Positions 23,305 through 34,446 of a stretch of DNA of 64,000 bases are shown here, piece by piece; positions within the stretch are counted from its first letter, which is position 1, and each line of letters opens with the position of its first letter. Source of the stretch: Limnobacter litoralis (lineage in GTDB: Bacteria > Pseudomonadota > Gammaproteobacteria > Burkholderiales > Burkholderiaceae_B); contig NZ_BSOJ01000006.1 in assembly GCF_030160455.1 (NCBI RefSeq), forward strand, positions 310,001-374,000, in the 5' to 3' direction. The notes under the pieces were generated by a model. That model was not told the DNA's origin, did not search any database, and saw nothing but the letters and a program-made list of their open reading frames with translations. A program made the position numbers and the translations under genes.

Positions 23305-25190
23305 TGGTTGACTCCCTGGGGGTTGGCAGCAGGCTGTCCGGGAATGGGGTGAATTTTCCAGTATTCATCCAGCGTGGCCTTCACCACGGGCGCTGCCGCC
23401 TGTGCACCAAAACCGCCGTTTTCCACAATCACTGCAATGGCAATCTGCGGCTTTTCCACTGGCGAAAATGCGACAAACCAGCCGTGGTCTTTCAAGCGGT
23501 CGGCCACCTCGGAGGCTTTGTATTTTTCGCCCTCTTTCAAACTGAAAACCTGCGCCGTGCCGGTTTTTCCGCCCAAAGTATAGGGCACACCCGCGAACAC
23601 GGCTTTGGCGGTTCCGTCCAGCACCACGCCCTGCATGGCATTTTTGATCACCTCCACATTTTTCGGGTTCAGGTTCAATTGGTGCATGTCCTCAAGGGGT
23701 TTGGGCGTAATTTCACCCGTCACCGGGTTTTGGTAGGCCGTTACCAGCCTGGGTTTGGCCACCAAACCGCCCGTGGCCAGCACGCCCACTGCGTGCGCAA
23801 CCTGAATGGGCGTGTAGTGGTTGTAACCCTGACCAATTGCCACAGAAATGGTTTCGCCCGAGTACCACCGTTGTGCCTCAGGTCGTTTGAACTGCCTCGC
23901 CTTCCAGGCGCGAGAGGGCAGCGTGCCGGTGCGTTCGCCATCCAGATCAACACCAGTCTTCTGGCCAAACCCGAACTGCGGCATGAAATCCGAGATGACA
24001 TCAATCCCCATTTCACTGCCCAGCATGTAGTAATAGGTGTCGCAGGATTCAGAAATCGATCTGTACATGTCCACCAGGCCGTGCCCCCCCGGTTTGTCAT
24101 CCCGAAAACGGCGTTCGCCAAAATCAAAGTAACCGGGGTCATGAATGGCGTAAGAGGGCGTTCTGAAGCCCTTTTCAAGCGCAGCCAGTGCCATAAACGG
24201 TTTGAATGTTGAGCCCGGCGGGTAGGTGCCTGCCAAGGGGCGGTTCAACAAGGGCTTGTCGGGCGATTCATTCAGGGCCTTCCAGTTTTCACTGTCAATG
24301 CCCTCTACAAACAGGTTGGGATCAAAGCTGGGCCGGCTGACCATGGCCAGAATGTCGCCCGTGTTGGGGTCCAGTGCCACCACAGCGCCCCGCTTGCCCT
24401 CCAGGGCCTTCTCGGCCACTTCCTGCAAGCGGATGTCCAGTGAAAGAATCAGGTTCTTGCCCGGAATGGCAGGCGATCTCGACAACACCCGGACGGCCCG
24501 ACCTGCGGCAGACGTTTCCACCTCTTCAAAGCCAGTCTTGCCGTGCAGCTCGGTTTCATAGCGCTTTTCAAGGCCATCTTTGCCAATGTAGACCGTGCCT
24601 CGGTAATTGTCGCTTTGGTCCGAGTCGTCAATCGCGTTCTGATCCCGCTCTGAGATTCGGCCAATGTAGCCAAGCACATGCGCAGCGTCCTCGCCAAAAG
24701 GATATTGACGGAACAGACGGGCCCGAATTTCAACACCCGGAAAACGGTAGCTTTGCACGGCAAAGCGAGCCACCTCTTGGTCGGTCAGGCGTGTGCGAAT
24801 GGGAATCGATTCAAAACGCTTGGATTCAAAACGCAATTTTTTGAAGCGGCGTTTGTCCAGTGGGGTGATTTCGACAATCTTGGACAGGTCATCCAGCAAT
24901 TTGTCGAGATGATTCACTCGAGAAGGGGTAATTTCCAGTGTGTAGGCCGAATAATTGTCGGTCAGAACGGTTCTGTTTCGATCCAGAATCAGACCCCGGT
25001 TCGGCACCAGTGGCACAATGGTGATTCGGTTGTCCTCGGCCTTGGACTGGTACTTGTCGTAGTTGATGACCTGAAGCCAGGTTAGACGCACAAGCAACAC
25101 CAGAAAAAAAAGAAAAACGGCGGCGGCTCCGATCAACAACCGAAGTCGGAATTCTTTCAGTGTTTGTTCGGGGTGCTTGAATTCCGTCAT
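23301..25190 (-). CDS. mrdA: Penicillin-binding protein 2 (peptidoglycan transpeptidase)
   Basis: Class B PBP of 629 residues with one N-terminal membrane helix (about 18-38). The transpeptidase motifs are SxxK with Ser327 (PGSTFKPF), SCD (382-384) in the SxN position, and KTG (542-544, GGKTGTAQ). The pedestal domain includes the RLFRQYPFG segment typical of PBP2. It crosslinks lateral-wall peptidoglycan with RodA. Overlaps mreD upstream and rodA downstream by four bases each. Confidence 0.96.
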   Translation of the reverse strand: MTEFKHPEQTLKEFRLRLLIGAAAVFLFFLVLLVRLTWLQVINYDKYQSKAEDNRITIVPLVPNRGLILDRNRTVLTDNYSAYTLEITPSRVNHLDKLLDDLSKIVEITPLDKRRFKKLRFESKRFESIPIRTRLTDQEVARFAVQSYRFPGVEIRARLFRQYPFGEDAAHVLGYIGRISERDQNAIDDSDQSDNYRGTVYIGKDGLEKRYETELHGKTGFEEVETSAAGRAVRVLSRSPAIPGKNLILSLDIRLQEVAEKALEGKRGAVVALDPNTGDILAMVSRPSFDPNLFVEGIDSENWKALNESPDKPLLNRPLAGTYPPGSTFKPFMALAALEKGFRTPSYAIHDPGYFDFGERRFRDDKPGGHGLVDMYRSISESCDTYYYMLGSEMGIDVISDFMPQFGFGQKTGVDLDGERTGTLPSRAWKARQFKRPEAQRWYSGETISVAIGQGYNHYTPIQVAHAVGVLATGGLVAKPRLVTAYQNPVTGEITPKPLEDMHQLNLNPKNVEVIKNAMQGVVLDGTAKAVFAGVPYTLGGKTGTAQVFSLKEGEKYKASEVADRLKDHGWFVAFSPVEKPQIAIAVIVENGGFGAQAAAPVVKATLDEYWKIHPIPGQPAANPQGVNQ

Positions 25191-25711
25191 ATCGGACGAT
25201 CGTTGTCGCGGTTTTCAGGCAGCTTCTGCGGTGCGAGCAATACGAACTGGGCCAGTGGCCAAAGCGCAGCAGTCATAAAACTTTCGGACAGTATCCAGAG
25301 GCTGGGCATCATGCCACCCACTGCCATTCTCACGACGATGGTCATGATTTGTGCAGCCAGAAACAGGGGTAACAAATGCACAGCCTGCATGCCTGGAGAA
25401 AACCAAAGCACCCGCCTGTGAATCGTAATGGCGAAGTAGGACAGCAGTGTGTAGGCCAGCGCGTGTTCACCAAAGACGCTGGCCGAATGCACATCCATGA
25501 TCATACCGAGAGTCCAGGCCACGCCAATGCCAACCAGTCGGGGTTGCCGGATATTCCAGAACACCAAAACCAGCACCAGTATGTCTGGCAGCACCAGATT
25601 GCGATCCACTGGCACCAACTTCAACAGCAAAGAAACCATCAGGGACACGATGACAAACCACAGTTTGACCGGTCGCAGAATGGGAGAGGCTCCAACCGGA
25701 TTAAGCGCCAT
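25187..25711 (-). CDS. mreD: Rod-shape determining protein MreD
   Basis: 174 residues, four to five hydrophobic segments, and the PDILVLVLVFWNIRQP pattern seen in MreD. It is an inner-membrane elongasome component that contacts MreC. The start lies eleven bases inside the end of mreC and the stop overlaps mrdA, so the order mreC-mreD-mrdA-rodA is translationally coupled. Confidence 0.9.
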   Translation of the reverse strand: MALNPVGASPILRPVKLWFVIVSLMVSLLLKLVPVDRNLVLPDILVLVLVFWNIRQPRLVGIGVAWTLGMIMDVHSASVFGEHALAYTLLSYFAITIHRRVLWFSPGMQAVHLLPLFLAAQIMTIVVRMAVGGMMPSLWILSESFMTAALWPLAQFVLLAPQKLPENRDNDRPI

Positions 25712-26708
25712 GTTTTTTGCCCTCCGGTTTCTTCTCGGTGTGCGGCTTCTTCACGGCGTCATTGTCGGCCTTTTTAGCCGGATCGGCGGGGGCCTCGGGT
25801 TTGGCTGGCTGAAGCGGAGGCTCCATCACGGGTACATTGGGTGGAATGGGACCTTGTGGTGCGATCTCGGGTGGTTTCACCGTGTCAAGAATTAGCACAA
25901 ACCGATGTTGTTCAACGCCGGCAATGGGCGTGCAAAAGATGCTCGAGAAGGCGTAACGGGCGTTTCGTTCAACCCGAGTGACCCGCGCAACAGGAATTCC
26001 TCGTGGATAAATGCCATCCAGACCAGAGGTCACCATCAGGTCGTTGTTCTGAATGTCAGCGTTGTTCGCCATGAAGCGAAGCTCCAGCAAGCCACCATCC
26101 AGCCCGCCATAAGCCACGCTGCGCAAGCCATTGCGGAGGTTCTCCACCGGGATGATCTGGTCTTTGTCGGTAATCAGTGAAATTTCAGAACGGCTTGGAA
26201 ATGCACGTGTAACCTGACCGACCAGCCCCAGTTCGTCAATGACCGGCATGCCCTCACGAACGCCTTGGATCAGACCCTTGCCCACAATTACTTTTCGGGA
26301 AAACGGGTCGTTGGCATCGCTGGTCACCTCCGTCAGAATGGCGTGCTGAACTTCCAGTGTTTTGCCGACGTGATTGAGTTTGCGCAGATTCTCGTTTTCA
26401 GCCTCTACCGTTTTTAGCTCCAGCAGCTTTTGCCGGTCGAACAGTCTTTGCTTGATCAGCTCTTCGTTTTCAGCTTGAAGCTTGGTGAGGGTGGTGAAGT
26501 AGGAGGAAATGTCTTTGGCCGCCTGTACCGGCATGCTGGCCAGCGATTGAAGTGGATACAATCCGGTGCCAATTGCTTTGCGGAGCACTTCCAGCGCCCC
26601 GTAGCGGTTGTCGAGTACAAGCAGTGTCAGGGAAAGCACCACGTAGAAAGTCAGTCTGACTCTGGCAGACGGACCTTGCTTGAACAAAGGTGGTGGCGAA
26701 TACTCCAT
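25701..26708 (-). CDS. mreC: Rod-shape determining protein MreC
   Basis: 335 residues: a short cytoplasmic start, one membrane helix (about 19-38), a coiled coil (LTKLQAENEELIKQ to ENENLRKL), then the periplasmic beta domains (VGKGLIQGVREGMPV, LVGQVTRAFP, VTSGLDGIYPRGIPV). MreC links MreB to PBP2. The C-terminal ~45 residues are rich in Pro, Lys and Ala, ending KKPEGKKHGA; this low-complexity tail is probably disordered. Confidence 0.95.
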   Translation of the reverse strand: MEYSPPPLFKQGPSARVRLTFYVVLSLTLLVLDNRYGALEVLRKAIGTGLYPLQSLASMPVQAAKDISSYFTTLTKLQAENEELIKQRLFDRQKLLELKTVEAENENLRKLNHVGKTLEVQHAILTEVTSDANDPFSRKVIVGKGLIQGVREGMPVIDELGLVGQVTRAFPSRSEISLITDKDQIIPVENLRNGLRSVAYGGLDGGLLELRFMANNADIQNNDLMVTSGLDGIYPRGIPVARVTRVERNARYAFSSIFCTPIAGVEQHRFVLILDTVKPPEIAPQGPIPPNVPVMEPPLQPAKPEAPADPAKKADNDAVKKPHTEKKPEGKKHGA

Positions 26709-26732
26709 GACGGATGCAGGTTTCTTTCCAGA

Positions 26733-26755
26733 CCAGCCCCTGAATCAGAGGCTGG
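26733..26755 (-). other. Hairpin between mreB and mreC
   Basis: CCAGCC with CTG on one side and CAG with GGCTGG on the other form a nine-pair stem with one C-A mismatch and a three-base loop. No T-run follows on the minus strand, so it is more likely an attenuator, processing site or mRNA stabiliser than a full terminator. Confidence 0.35.
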
Positions 26756-26798
26756 GTTATTGCGTCTAAATGGCGGGCTGGTTGCAGTTCGCTACAGC

Positions 26799-27911
<1,113 letters not shown>

Positions 27912-27938
27912 TCACTAAATCCTGAACTTCAGAGTCGG

Positions 27939-27968
27939 TTGGCGTAATCGATGATGATAACCTATAAA
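27939..27968 (+). promoter_or_regulatory. Candidate sigma-70 promoter for gatCAB
   Basis: TTGGCG (27939-27944) and TATAAA (27963-27968) are separated by 18 bases, about 90 bases upstream of gatC. The spacing is acceptable and both hexamers are close to consensus. Confidence 0.45.
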
Positions 27969-28059
27969 ATATGAAGACCTTAAACACCTTCCGCTTTCAA
28001 AGAAAGCCTTTTGGGGTTTAGAACAGTTCTTCGAACCAAATTGCCGTGGAGTCCTTGAA

Positions 28060-28359
28060 ATGTCATTGAATGCCGACCAAGTTGCCAAAGTGGCTGCACT
28101 GGCCCGCCTCAAATTGCCGGGTGAACAACTGCTTCAGGTTCAAGAACAGCTCAATGATATCATGGGCTTAGTCGATCAACTGGGCGAGCAGGATACCACT
28201 GGTGTGGAACCTTTGGCGCACCCTTTGGCGATAGTCCAGCAAGTGGCCTTGCGCCTGCGTCCCGACGAAGTCACCGAGACTGACCAGCGTGAGGCCAATC
28301 TGGCCAATGCACCTGCCACTCAAAACGGCCTGTTTCTCGTACCCAAAGTGATTGAATAA
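28060..28359 (+). CDS. gatC: Asp/Glu-tRNA amidotransferase subunit C
   Basis: 99 residues, the usual size for GatC, which wraps around GatA and stabilises the GatCAB complex. The N-terminal VAKVAALARLKL and the middle VEPLAHPLAI match the family. First gene of gatC-gatA-gatB; the complex converts Glu-tRNA-Gln or Asp-tRNA-Asn to the amidated form. Confidence 0.94.
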   Translation: MSLNADQVAKVAALARLKLPGEQLLQVQEQLNDIMGLVDQLGEQDTTGVEPLAHPLAIVQQVALRLRPDEVTETDQREANLANAPATQNGLFLVPKVIE

Positions 28360-28442
28360 CCACCGGCCCATAAACAACGGCGACCACCCTGTTCAGGTTT
28401 ACCGCACTGCTCTGTTCTGATCCGACTATTACGGCAAAATCC

Positions 28443-29921
28443 ATGTCTTTTTCTGCATTACAAATTTCCGAACTGCGCGCCCTGCTTGATCACAAGAAGG
28501 CCAGCGCCACCGAACTTGCGCAAGACGCCTTGCAGCGCATTCAGTCCAGCGCACAGCTCAACGCCTTCGTGGATGTTCAACCCGAGTTGACGCTGGCGCA
28601 GGCGCGTGCCGCCGATGAGCGCCTTGCGCGTGGTGAAACCGGTGCCTTGCTCGGCATCCCTTGCGGGCACAAAGACATTTTTGTCACCCGCGGGTGGGCC
28701 AGCACCGCGGCGTCCAACATGCTCAAGGGCTATGTCAGCCCGTTTGACGCCGAGGTGGTTGATCGCCTGAACAAGGCAGGCTCGGTCAGTCTGGGCAAAT
28801 TGAACTGTGACGAGTTCGCGATGGGCTCCTCCAACGAGAAAAGCGCCCATGGCCCATGCTTAAACCCCTGGGACACCCAGGCTGTGCCTGGTGGCTCGTC
28901 CGGTGGGTCTGCCGTGGCGGTGGCTGCGGGGCTTGTGCCGTTTGCCACTGGCACCGACACCGGTGGCTCGATTCGTCAACCCGCCTCGCTGTGTGGCATC
29001 ACCGGCATCAAGCCCACCTATGGCAGTTGCAGCCGTTACGGCATGATCGCCTACGCTTCCAGCCTGGATCAGGCTGGCCCAATGGCCCGCAGCGCGAAAG
29101 ACTGTGCGCTGGTGTTGAACCACATGGTCGGCTTTGACCCCAAAGACAGCACTGTGGTGGAGCGGCCCGCTGAAGATTTTGCAGCCCAACTGGGTCAGCC
29201 GCGCGCCACTGCGTCTTTGGATCAACCCTTGAAAGGCTTGCGAATCGGGCTGCCCGTCGAGTTTTTTGGCGAGGGCCTTGCCGACGATGTACGCAAACCC
29301 ATTGATGAAGCCCTGACCCACCTCAAGCAATTGGGCGCAGAACTGGTCGACATTTCCCTGCCACGCACAAAGCTGTCCATTCCCGCTTATTACGTCATTG
29401 CCCCGGCCGAGGCCAGTTCCAACCTGTCGCGTTTTGATGGGGTTCGGTATGGTCATCGGGCTGAGCAGTACACCGATTTGAAAAGCATGTACGAAAACAG
29501 CCGGAGCGAGGGCTTTGGCCTGGAGGTTCAGCGCCGCATCATGGTGGGCGCCTACGTGCTTTCACACGGTTACTACGACGCGTATTACCTGCAGGCGCAA
29601 AAAGTGCGCCGTCTGATCGCACAAGACTTTCAGGCCGCCTTTACCCAGTGTGACCTCATCGCGGGCCCGGTCAGCCCGACCGTTGCCTGGAACCTGGGTG
29701 AAAAATCCGCCAACCCCACGCAAATGTACCTTGCGGACATTTATACACTGGGCGCAAGCCTGGCCGGTTTGCCGGGCATGTCGGTGCCTGTGGGTTTCGG
29801 TGACAAAAATCGCCCGGTTGGCATGCAACTGATCGGCAACTATTTCCGGGAAAGCGAATTGCTGCAGACTGCTGACTGGTATCAGCAGGGCACCGATTGG
29901 CATTTGCGCACACCCGTTTGA
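28443..29921 (+). CDS. gatA: Asp/Glu-tRNA amidotransferase subunit A (glutaminase)
   Basis: 492-residue amidase-signature enzyme that releases ammonia from glutamine for GatB. The catalytic Ser-cisSer-Lys triad is visible: Lys77 in GHKDIF, Ser152 in the GGSSGGSA block, and nucleophile Ser176 in TGGSIRQP. It starts 83 bases after gatC and ends five bases before the gatB ribosome-binding region. Confidence 0.97.
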   Translation: MSFSALQISELRALLDHKKASATELAQDALQRIQSSAQLNAFVDVQPELTLAQARAADERLARGETGALLGIPCGHKDIFVTRGWASTAASNMLKGYVSPFDAEVVDRLNKAGSVSLGKLNCDEFAMGSSNEKSAHGPCLNPWDTQAVPGGSSGGSAVAVAAGLVPFATGTDTGGSIRQPASLCGITGIKPTYGSCSRYGMIAYASSLDQAGPMARSAKDCALVLNHMVGFDPKDSTVVERPAEDFAAQLGQPRATASLDQPLKGLRIGLPVEFFGEGLADDVRKPIDEALTHLKQLGAELVDISLPRTKLSIPAYYVIAPAEASSNLSRFDGVRYGHRAEQYTDLKSMYENSRSEGFGLEVQRRIMVGAYVLSHGYYDAYYLQAQKVRRLIAQDFQAAFTQCDLIAGPVSPTVAWNLGEKSANPTQMYLADIYTLGASLAGLPGMSVPVGFGDKNRPVGMQLIGNYFRESELLQTADWYQQGTDWHLRTPV

Positions 29922-29937
29922 TTCTTTGGAGCACACC

Positions 29938-31377
29938 ATGCAATGGGAAATCGTAGTGGGTCTTGAAACCCACGCCCAACTGGCCACCCGCTCGAAAATT
30001 TTTTCCGGGGCCAGCACTGCTTTTGGCGCAGAGCCAAACGCCCAGGCCTGTGCCGTTGACCTTGCCCTGCCCGGTGTCTTGCCGGTCATGAACCGCGAGG
30101 CCGTGCGCTGTGCCATCGAGTTTGGCCTGGCCATTGGCGCGACTGTGGCGCCGTTTTCCGTGTTCGCCCGTAAAAACTACTTCTACCCGGATTTGCCCAA
30201 GGGTTACCAAATCAGCCAGTTTGCATTGCCTGTCGTTCAGGGCGGCACGATCAGTTTTCTGGTGGGCGACCAAATGAAAACTGTCCGACTGACCCGCGCG
30301 CACCTGGAAGAGGACGCCGGCAAAAGTCTGCATGAAGATTTCGCCGGTCAATCGGGCATCGACCTGAACCGCGCAGGCACGCCTTTGCTTGAAATCGTGA
30401 CTGAACCTGACATGCGTTCGGCCGACGAAGCGGTGGCCTACGCCAAAACGCTGCACACTCTGGTGACCTGGCTGGGCGTGTGCGATGGCAACATGCAAGA
30501 GGGCAGTTTCCGCTGCGATGCCAACGTGTCAGTTCGGCCCAAGGGGTCCGACACCTATGGCACCCGCTGTGAAATCAAAAATTTGAACTCCTTCAAGTTT
30601 TTGCATGCCGCCATTCAATACGAGGCCCAGCGCCAAATCGAGCTGATTGAAGACGGCGGCGTGGTCCGTCAGGAAACCCGTCTGTACGACCCCGATCGCA
30701 ACGAAACCCGATCCATGCGCAGCAAAGAGGACTCTGAGGACTACCGCTATTTCCCCGATCCCGACTTGCCTCCATTGGTGATTTCACCCTCCTGGATCCA
30801 GGAAGTTGCGGCCACCATGCCCGAGTTGCCCGGTCAAAAGCAGCAACGGTATCAGTCTGAGCTGGGTTTGAGTGAATACGACGCCATCACACTGACGGCG
30901 TCCAAGGCCATGGCGGATTACTTCGAAGCGGCACTGGCCACCCTGGGTCACTCGCATGCCAAGCCTTTGGCGAACTGGCTGTTGGGCGAGTTCTCAGCCA
31001 CCTTGAATCGGGAAGATCTTACGCCGGCGCAATCACCCGTTCCGCCCGCGTTGATGGGCAGTTTGGTTGCTCGCGTGGTGGATGGCACCTTGAACAACAA
31101 AACGGCCAAGGTGGTGTTTTCTGCGTTGTGGGCTGGCGAGTTCGCAGAGGTGGACGCCTGTATCAAAGGCAAGGGCCTTGAGCAGATTTCAGACTCAGGC
31201 GCCGTTGAAAAGATGATTGACGAGGTGTTGGCTGCCCACCCGGGGCCCGTTGCGGAATACAAGGCTGGCAAGGAAGCGTCATTCAACTTCCTCGTGGGGC
31301 AGGTGATGCGCGCCGCGCGCGGCAAGGCCAACCCGGCGCAGGTCAACCAGATCCTCAAAGACAAACTGGCGGGTTAA
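29938..31377 (+). CDS. gatB: Asp/Glu-tRNA amidotransferase subunit B
   Basis: 479 residues from the ATG at 29938, preceded by GGAG at good spacing; a TTG at 29926 is in frame but lacks a site. GatB activates the misacylated tRNA and adds ammonia from GatA. Family features include VGLETHAQL at the N-terminus, the zinc-type Cys pattern replaced as in most proteobacteria, [14 protein letters not shown], and a C-terminal YqeY-like tail that binds tRNA. Confidence 0.97.
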   Translation: MQWEIVVGLETHAQLATRSKIFSGASTAFGAEPNAQACAVDLALPGVLPVMNREAVRCAIEFGLAIGATVAPFSVFARKNYFYPDLPKGYQISQFALPVVQGGTISFLVGDQMKTVRLTRAHLEEDAGKSLHEDFAGQSGIDLNRAGTPLLEIVTEPDMRSADEAVAYAKTLHTLVTWLGVCDGNMQEGSFRCDANVSVRPKGSDTYGTRCEIKNLNSFKFLHAAIQYEAQRQIELIEDGGVVRQETRLYDPDRNETRSMRSKEDSEDYRYFPDPDLPPLVISPSWIQEVAATMPELPGQKQQRYQSELGLSEYDAITLTASKAMADYFEAALATLGHSHAKPLANWLLGEFSATLNREDLTPAQSPVPPALMGSLVARVVDGTLNNKTAKVVFSALWAGEFAEVDACIKGKGLEQISDSGAVEKMIDEVLAAHPGPVAEYKAGKEASFNFLVGQVMRAARGKANPAQVNQILKDKLAG

Positions 31378-31379
31378 GG

Positions 31380-31400
31380 CCCCGCCTGTTTACAGCGGGG
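31380..31400. terminator. Hairpin between convergent gatB and xthA
   Basis: CCCCG pairs with CGGGG and CTG with CAG, with one bulged C, directly after the gatB stop and covering the xthA stop. There is no T-run on either strand, so it may be a weak terminator or only an mRNA 3' end structure. Confidence 0.3.
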
Positions 31401-32169
31401 TGTCGTAGTCCACAATCAGGGGTGCGTGGTCTGAAAACCGTGCATCTTTGAACACACTGGCGTGTTGAATGGCGGGCGCCAGTTCAGGGCTGGTGATCTG
31501 GTAATCGATGCGCCACCCCACGTTTTTGGCATACGCCTGCCCGCGGTTGCTCCACCAGGTGTAACAGCCCTCTGTTTCCTCTGGGTACAGGCAGCGGTAG
31601 GCGTCGTTCCAGTTTCGTTTTTTCAGAACTTCATCCATCCAGGCGCGTTCTTCAGGTAAAAATCCTGAATTCTTCAGATTGCCTTTCCAGTTTTTCAGAT
31701 CGATTTCACGGTGGGCAATGTTCCAGTCGCCACACAACACCACGGGTTTGTCGGCTTTCTCGAACTGATCCAGTTCCTGATTGAAATGATCGAGAAACCG
31801 GAATTTGGCCTCTTGCCGCTCTTCAGAGCTGCTGCCAGAGGGAAAGTAGATGGATGCGACAATCAAGTTGTCAAATTCTGCGGTGATCATGCGACCTTCG
31901 GCATCAAACTCGGCGTTGTCCAATCCAAACCGAATGGACAGCGGTTCCTTCCGGCTGTAAATGCCCACGCCGCTGTATCCCCGTTTCTCAGCCGCTGCGA
32001 ACCAGGACTTGTACCCTTCAGGCGTGTGGGCCGGCACAATGTCAGGAATCTGCGCTTTGATCTCTTGAACGCACACCACATCGGCCTGGCTTTGCGCCAT
32101 CCAATCGAAAAATCCTTTTGTGTGGGCTGAGCGTATTCCGTTTAGATTTGCTGAGATAATGCGAGTCAT
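31390..32169 (-). CDS. xthA: Exonuclease III (AP endonuclease)
   Basis: 259 residues starting MTRIISANLNG; an upstream in-frame extension is unlikely because it runs into the pyrE leader. EEP-fold nuclease with the catalytic set NLNGIRSA, QEIKA (metal-binding Glu), GDWNIAH, WRIDYQ and SDHAPL. It repairs abasic sites and removes 3' blocks. Divergent from pyrE with about 30 bases between the starts. Confidence 0.95.
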   Translation of the reverse strand: MTRIISANLNGIRSAHTKGFFDWMAQSQADVVCVQEIKAQIPDIVPAHTPEGYKSWFAAAEKRGYSGVGIYSRKEPLSIRFGLDNAEFDAEGRMITAEFDNLIVASIYFPSGSSSEERQEAKFRFLDHFNQELDQFEKADKPVVLCGDWNIAHREIDLKNWKGNLKNSGFLPEERAWMDEVLKKRNWNDAYRCLYPEETEGCYTWWSNRGQAYAKNVGWRIDYQITSPELAPAIQHASVFKDARFSDHAPLIVDYDTPL

Positions 32170-32199
32170 GATTAGCTTGTGCTTTGTGAAGGAATTATC

Positions 32200-32898
32200 G
32201 TGGTCGAGTCCAATTCTGTAGGTCAAACCCTGTCAGACCAGTTTTTGCAGTTCGCAGTCGAAAAGCAGGTGCTGCGCTTCGGTGAATTCAAAACCAAAGC
32301 GGGGCGCATGTCTCCTTACTTTTTCAATGCGGGCCTGTTTGACACCGGGTCTTCTTTGCAACGTCTCAGTGAATTTTACGCGCAAACCCTGCTCGAAAAG
32401 ACAGCCGCGCTTGATTTGCAGTTCGACATGATCTTCGGCCCTGCCTACAAAGGCATTCCCCTTGTGGCTGGCACCTCCATTGAACTTGCCCGCAAAGGGC
32501 GGGACATTCCTTACGCCTTCAATCGCAAGGAAGTGAAAGACCACGGCGAAGGGGGCTCACTCGTGGGCGCACCACTCGAAGGGCGTGTGGTGATCATTGA
32601 CGACGTGATTTCTGCCGGCACCTCTGTGCGCGAGTCTGTTCAAATCATTCGTGACAATGGCGCGGAGCCTGCCGCCGTGCTGATTGCGCTGGATCGAATG
32701 GAAAAGGGTGTGCGCAACGGTGAAGACACCGTTCACTCCGCCGTCCAAGAGGTTGAACAGCACTACGGCATTCCGGTCATTTCAATCGCCAGTCTTCAGG
32801 ACTTGTTGCGTTACCTGTTGACCCGTCAGGCGGCCAATGTGCGCCTGGCTGGCTGGTATGAAAAAGTGAAGGAATATCGTGCCCGTTATGGCGTTTGA
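32200..32898 (+). CDS. pyrE: Orotate phosphoribosyltransferase
   Basis: 232 residues from the GTG at 32200, which has GAAGGA at good spacing; another GTG at 32179 lacks one. It makes OMP from orotate and PRPP in pyrimidine synthesis. FGPAYKGIPL is the OPRT-type loop, and VVIIDDVISAGTS is the PRPP-binding motif. The DHGEGG segment matches the flexible catalytic loop. No pyrimidine attenuator is obvious in the short leader. Confidence 0.95.
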   Translation: MVESNSVGQTLSDQFLQFAVEKQVLRFGEFKTKAGRMSPYFFNAGLFDTGSSLQRLSEFYAQTLLEKTAALDLQFDMIFGPAYKGIPLVAGTSIELARKGRDIPYAFNRKEVKDHGEGGSLVGAPLEGRVVIIDDVISAGTSVRESVQIIRDNGAEPAAVLIALDRMEKGVRNGEDTVHSAVQEVEQHYGIPVISIASLQDLLRYLLTRQAANVRLAGWYEKVKEYRARYGV

Positions 32899-32926
32899 CC
32901 AAGCGTTGCGTGGCGAATCAGCGGTC

Positions 32927-33199
32927 TCAAAGAACCACTGACACCAACGCATGACCCGACAGGGCAATGTAAATATTGTCCAACTGGGTTTTGTTTTCTA
33001 CCCACACCTTGCAGGTCAGGCTGATGTAGTTGCCAGACCTGCTTGGGCGCATCTCAACGGTGGATGCGTCAAATTGCGGGCTCATCTCGACCAGCAGGTC
33101 GCAAATCACCTGGGTGAATTCGTCCACCCGCTTTCCCATCACCTTGATGGGAAAGTGGCAAGGAAATTCAATCAAGCTTTTTTGTTCACCTGCTGGCAT
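32927..33199 (-). CDS. DUF493 (YbeD-like) protein
   Basis: 90 residues; LIEFPCHFPIKVMG near the N-terminus and RPSRSGNYISLTCKV in the middle are typical of the DUF493/UPF0250 family, small ACT-like proteins. In E. coli ybeD lies beside dacA and lipB; here it follows dacC by 12 bases, the same association. The biochemical role is unknown. Confidence 0.9.
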   Translation of the reverse strand: MPAGEQKSLIEFPCHFPIKVMGKRVDEFTQVICDLLVEMSPQFDASTVEMRPSRSGNYISLTCKVWVENKTQLDNIYIALSGHALVSVVL

Positions 33200-33211
33200 C
33201 TGCAGATCTCG

Positions 33212-34411
33212 TCAGTTTTTCTTGAACCACAGGCGAGTCGAGTCGATCATGCGACCGATGAAGCCTGCTTCCTTGACATCTTTCAGGGCCACCAGTGGAA
33301 TCTTGGCGATGGTGTCTTTGTCCAGCGTCACGTTTAGGGTGCCCAATTCAGTGCCGGCCTTAATGGGGGCAATCAGGTTTTCTTTGCGCACCACGGTGGC
33401 TTTCAGTTCTTTGGACATTCCGCGGGGCACGTTGATCAGCAGGTCTTTCTGAACGCCCAGATTCACTTCCTTGTCCTCACCCTTGTAGATGGGGGTGGTG
33501 CTGATGACTTGGTCTTTTGCGTACAGTTTGACCGTGTCGAACATCTGGAAGCCATAATTCAGCAGTTTCAGGCTTTCCTGTGATCTGGCCTGGTCGCTGG
33601 CTGTGCCCAGAACCACTGAAATGAGCCGTCGTTCAGCCTTGTTGGGCAGGGTCCGTTTGGCGGAGCTGATCAGGCAATAACCCGCTGCGTCGGTGTGACC
33701 GGTTTTCATGCCGTCGACGGAGGGGTCGATCCACAGCAGGCGGTTGCGGTTGTTCTGATGAATGCCGTTGTAGGTGAATTCCTTGGTGGAATACAACTTG
33801 TAAAACTCAGGGTAGTCGCGAACCAGGGCACGGGCCAAAATAGACAGGTCGTGTGCCGTGGTGTAGTGCTGTGGGTCAGGCAACCCGGTTGAATTTACGA
33901 AATGTGATTCTTTCATGCCCAGGCGCTGGGCCTGCTGATTCATCAATGCAGCAAAATTCGATTCGTCACCCGCCAACAACTCGGCCAGTGCGCGTGTTGC
34001 GTCGTTGCCCGAATCTACAATCACGCCTTTCAAGAGTTCTGCCACGGTCACTGGTTTGTTGGGCTCGATGAACATGCGCGAACCTTCGGCTTTCCAGGCG
34101 TTCACTGAGACCGGTACGTTCTGGTTCAATGAGATCTGCTTGTTTTCAATGGCACCGAAAATCAGGTAAGCCGACATCAGTTTGGTCAGCGACGCGGGTT
34201 CCAGACGTTCATGGCTGTTGAATTCCGCCAGGGTTTGGTCGGTGGTTGCGTCATACAGCACATACGCCTTGGCCGCAATTTCGGGTGGGGGCACGGGTGT
34301 CAGCGCCTGCGCGGCCGGCAACTGCGCTGTCATCAGCGCAAGGCCGCAACCCAGGGTGGTGAAGAAGCGGTTGAAGTGGTTTTTGAATCGGATTGTGCCT
34401 GTTGTAAACAA
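33212..34411 (-). CDS. dacC: D-alanyl-D-alanine carboxypeptidase (PBP5/6 type)
   Basis: I start at the TTG at 34411 because GGAG lies eight bases upstream and a signal peptide follows (FFTTLGCGLALMTAQLPAAQA). This gives 399 residues. Low-molecular-weight PBP that removes the terminal D-Ala from pentapeptides. Active-site motifs: SLTK (Ser74), SGN (134-136) and KTG (236-238). The C-terminal amphipathic helix (VKEAGFIGRMIDSTRLWFKKN) is the usual membrane anchor. Confidence 0.94.
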   Translation of the reverse strand: MFTTGTIRFKNHFNRFFTTLGCGLALMTAQLPAAQALTPVPPPEIAAKAYVLYDATTDQTLAEFNSHERLEPASLTKLMSAYLIFGAIENKQISLNQNVPVSVNAWKAEGSRMFIEPNKPVTVAELLKGVIVDSGNDATRALAELLAGDESNFAALMNQQAQRLGMKESHFVNSTGLPDPQHYTTAHDLSILARALVRDYPEFYKLYSTKEFTYNGIHQNNRNRLLWIDPSVDGMKTGHTDAAGYCLISSAKRTLPNKAERRLISVVLGTASDQARSQESLKLLNYGFQMFDTVKLYAKDQVISTTPIYKGEDKEVNLGVQKDLLINVPRGMSKELKATVVRKENLIAPIKAGTELGTLNVTLDKDTIAKIPLVALKDVKEAGFIGRMIDSTRLWFKKN

Positions 34412-34446
34412 GTAAAAAGCTCCTGTGTAAATAAAGGTTAAACAAA

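Noticed and set aside
23304-24212. 302-codon open frame on the plus strand opposite mrdA
   Set aside because: It lies antisense to the conserved transpeptidase domain, has no recognisable domain and no plausible ribosome site.
31390-32226. xthA start 19 codons upstream of MTRIISANLNG
   Set aside because: The extension overlaps the pyrE start region and adds residues absent from exonuclease III proteins.
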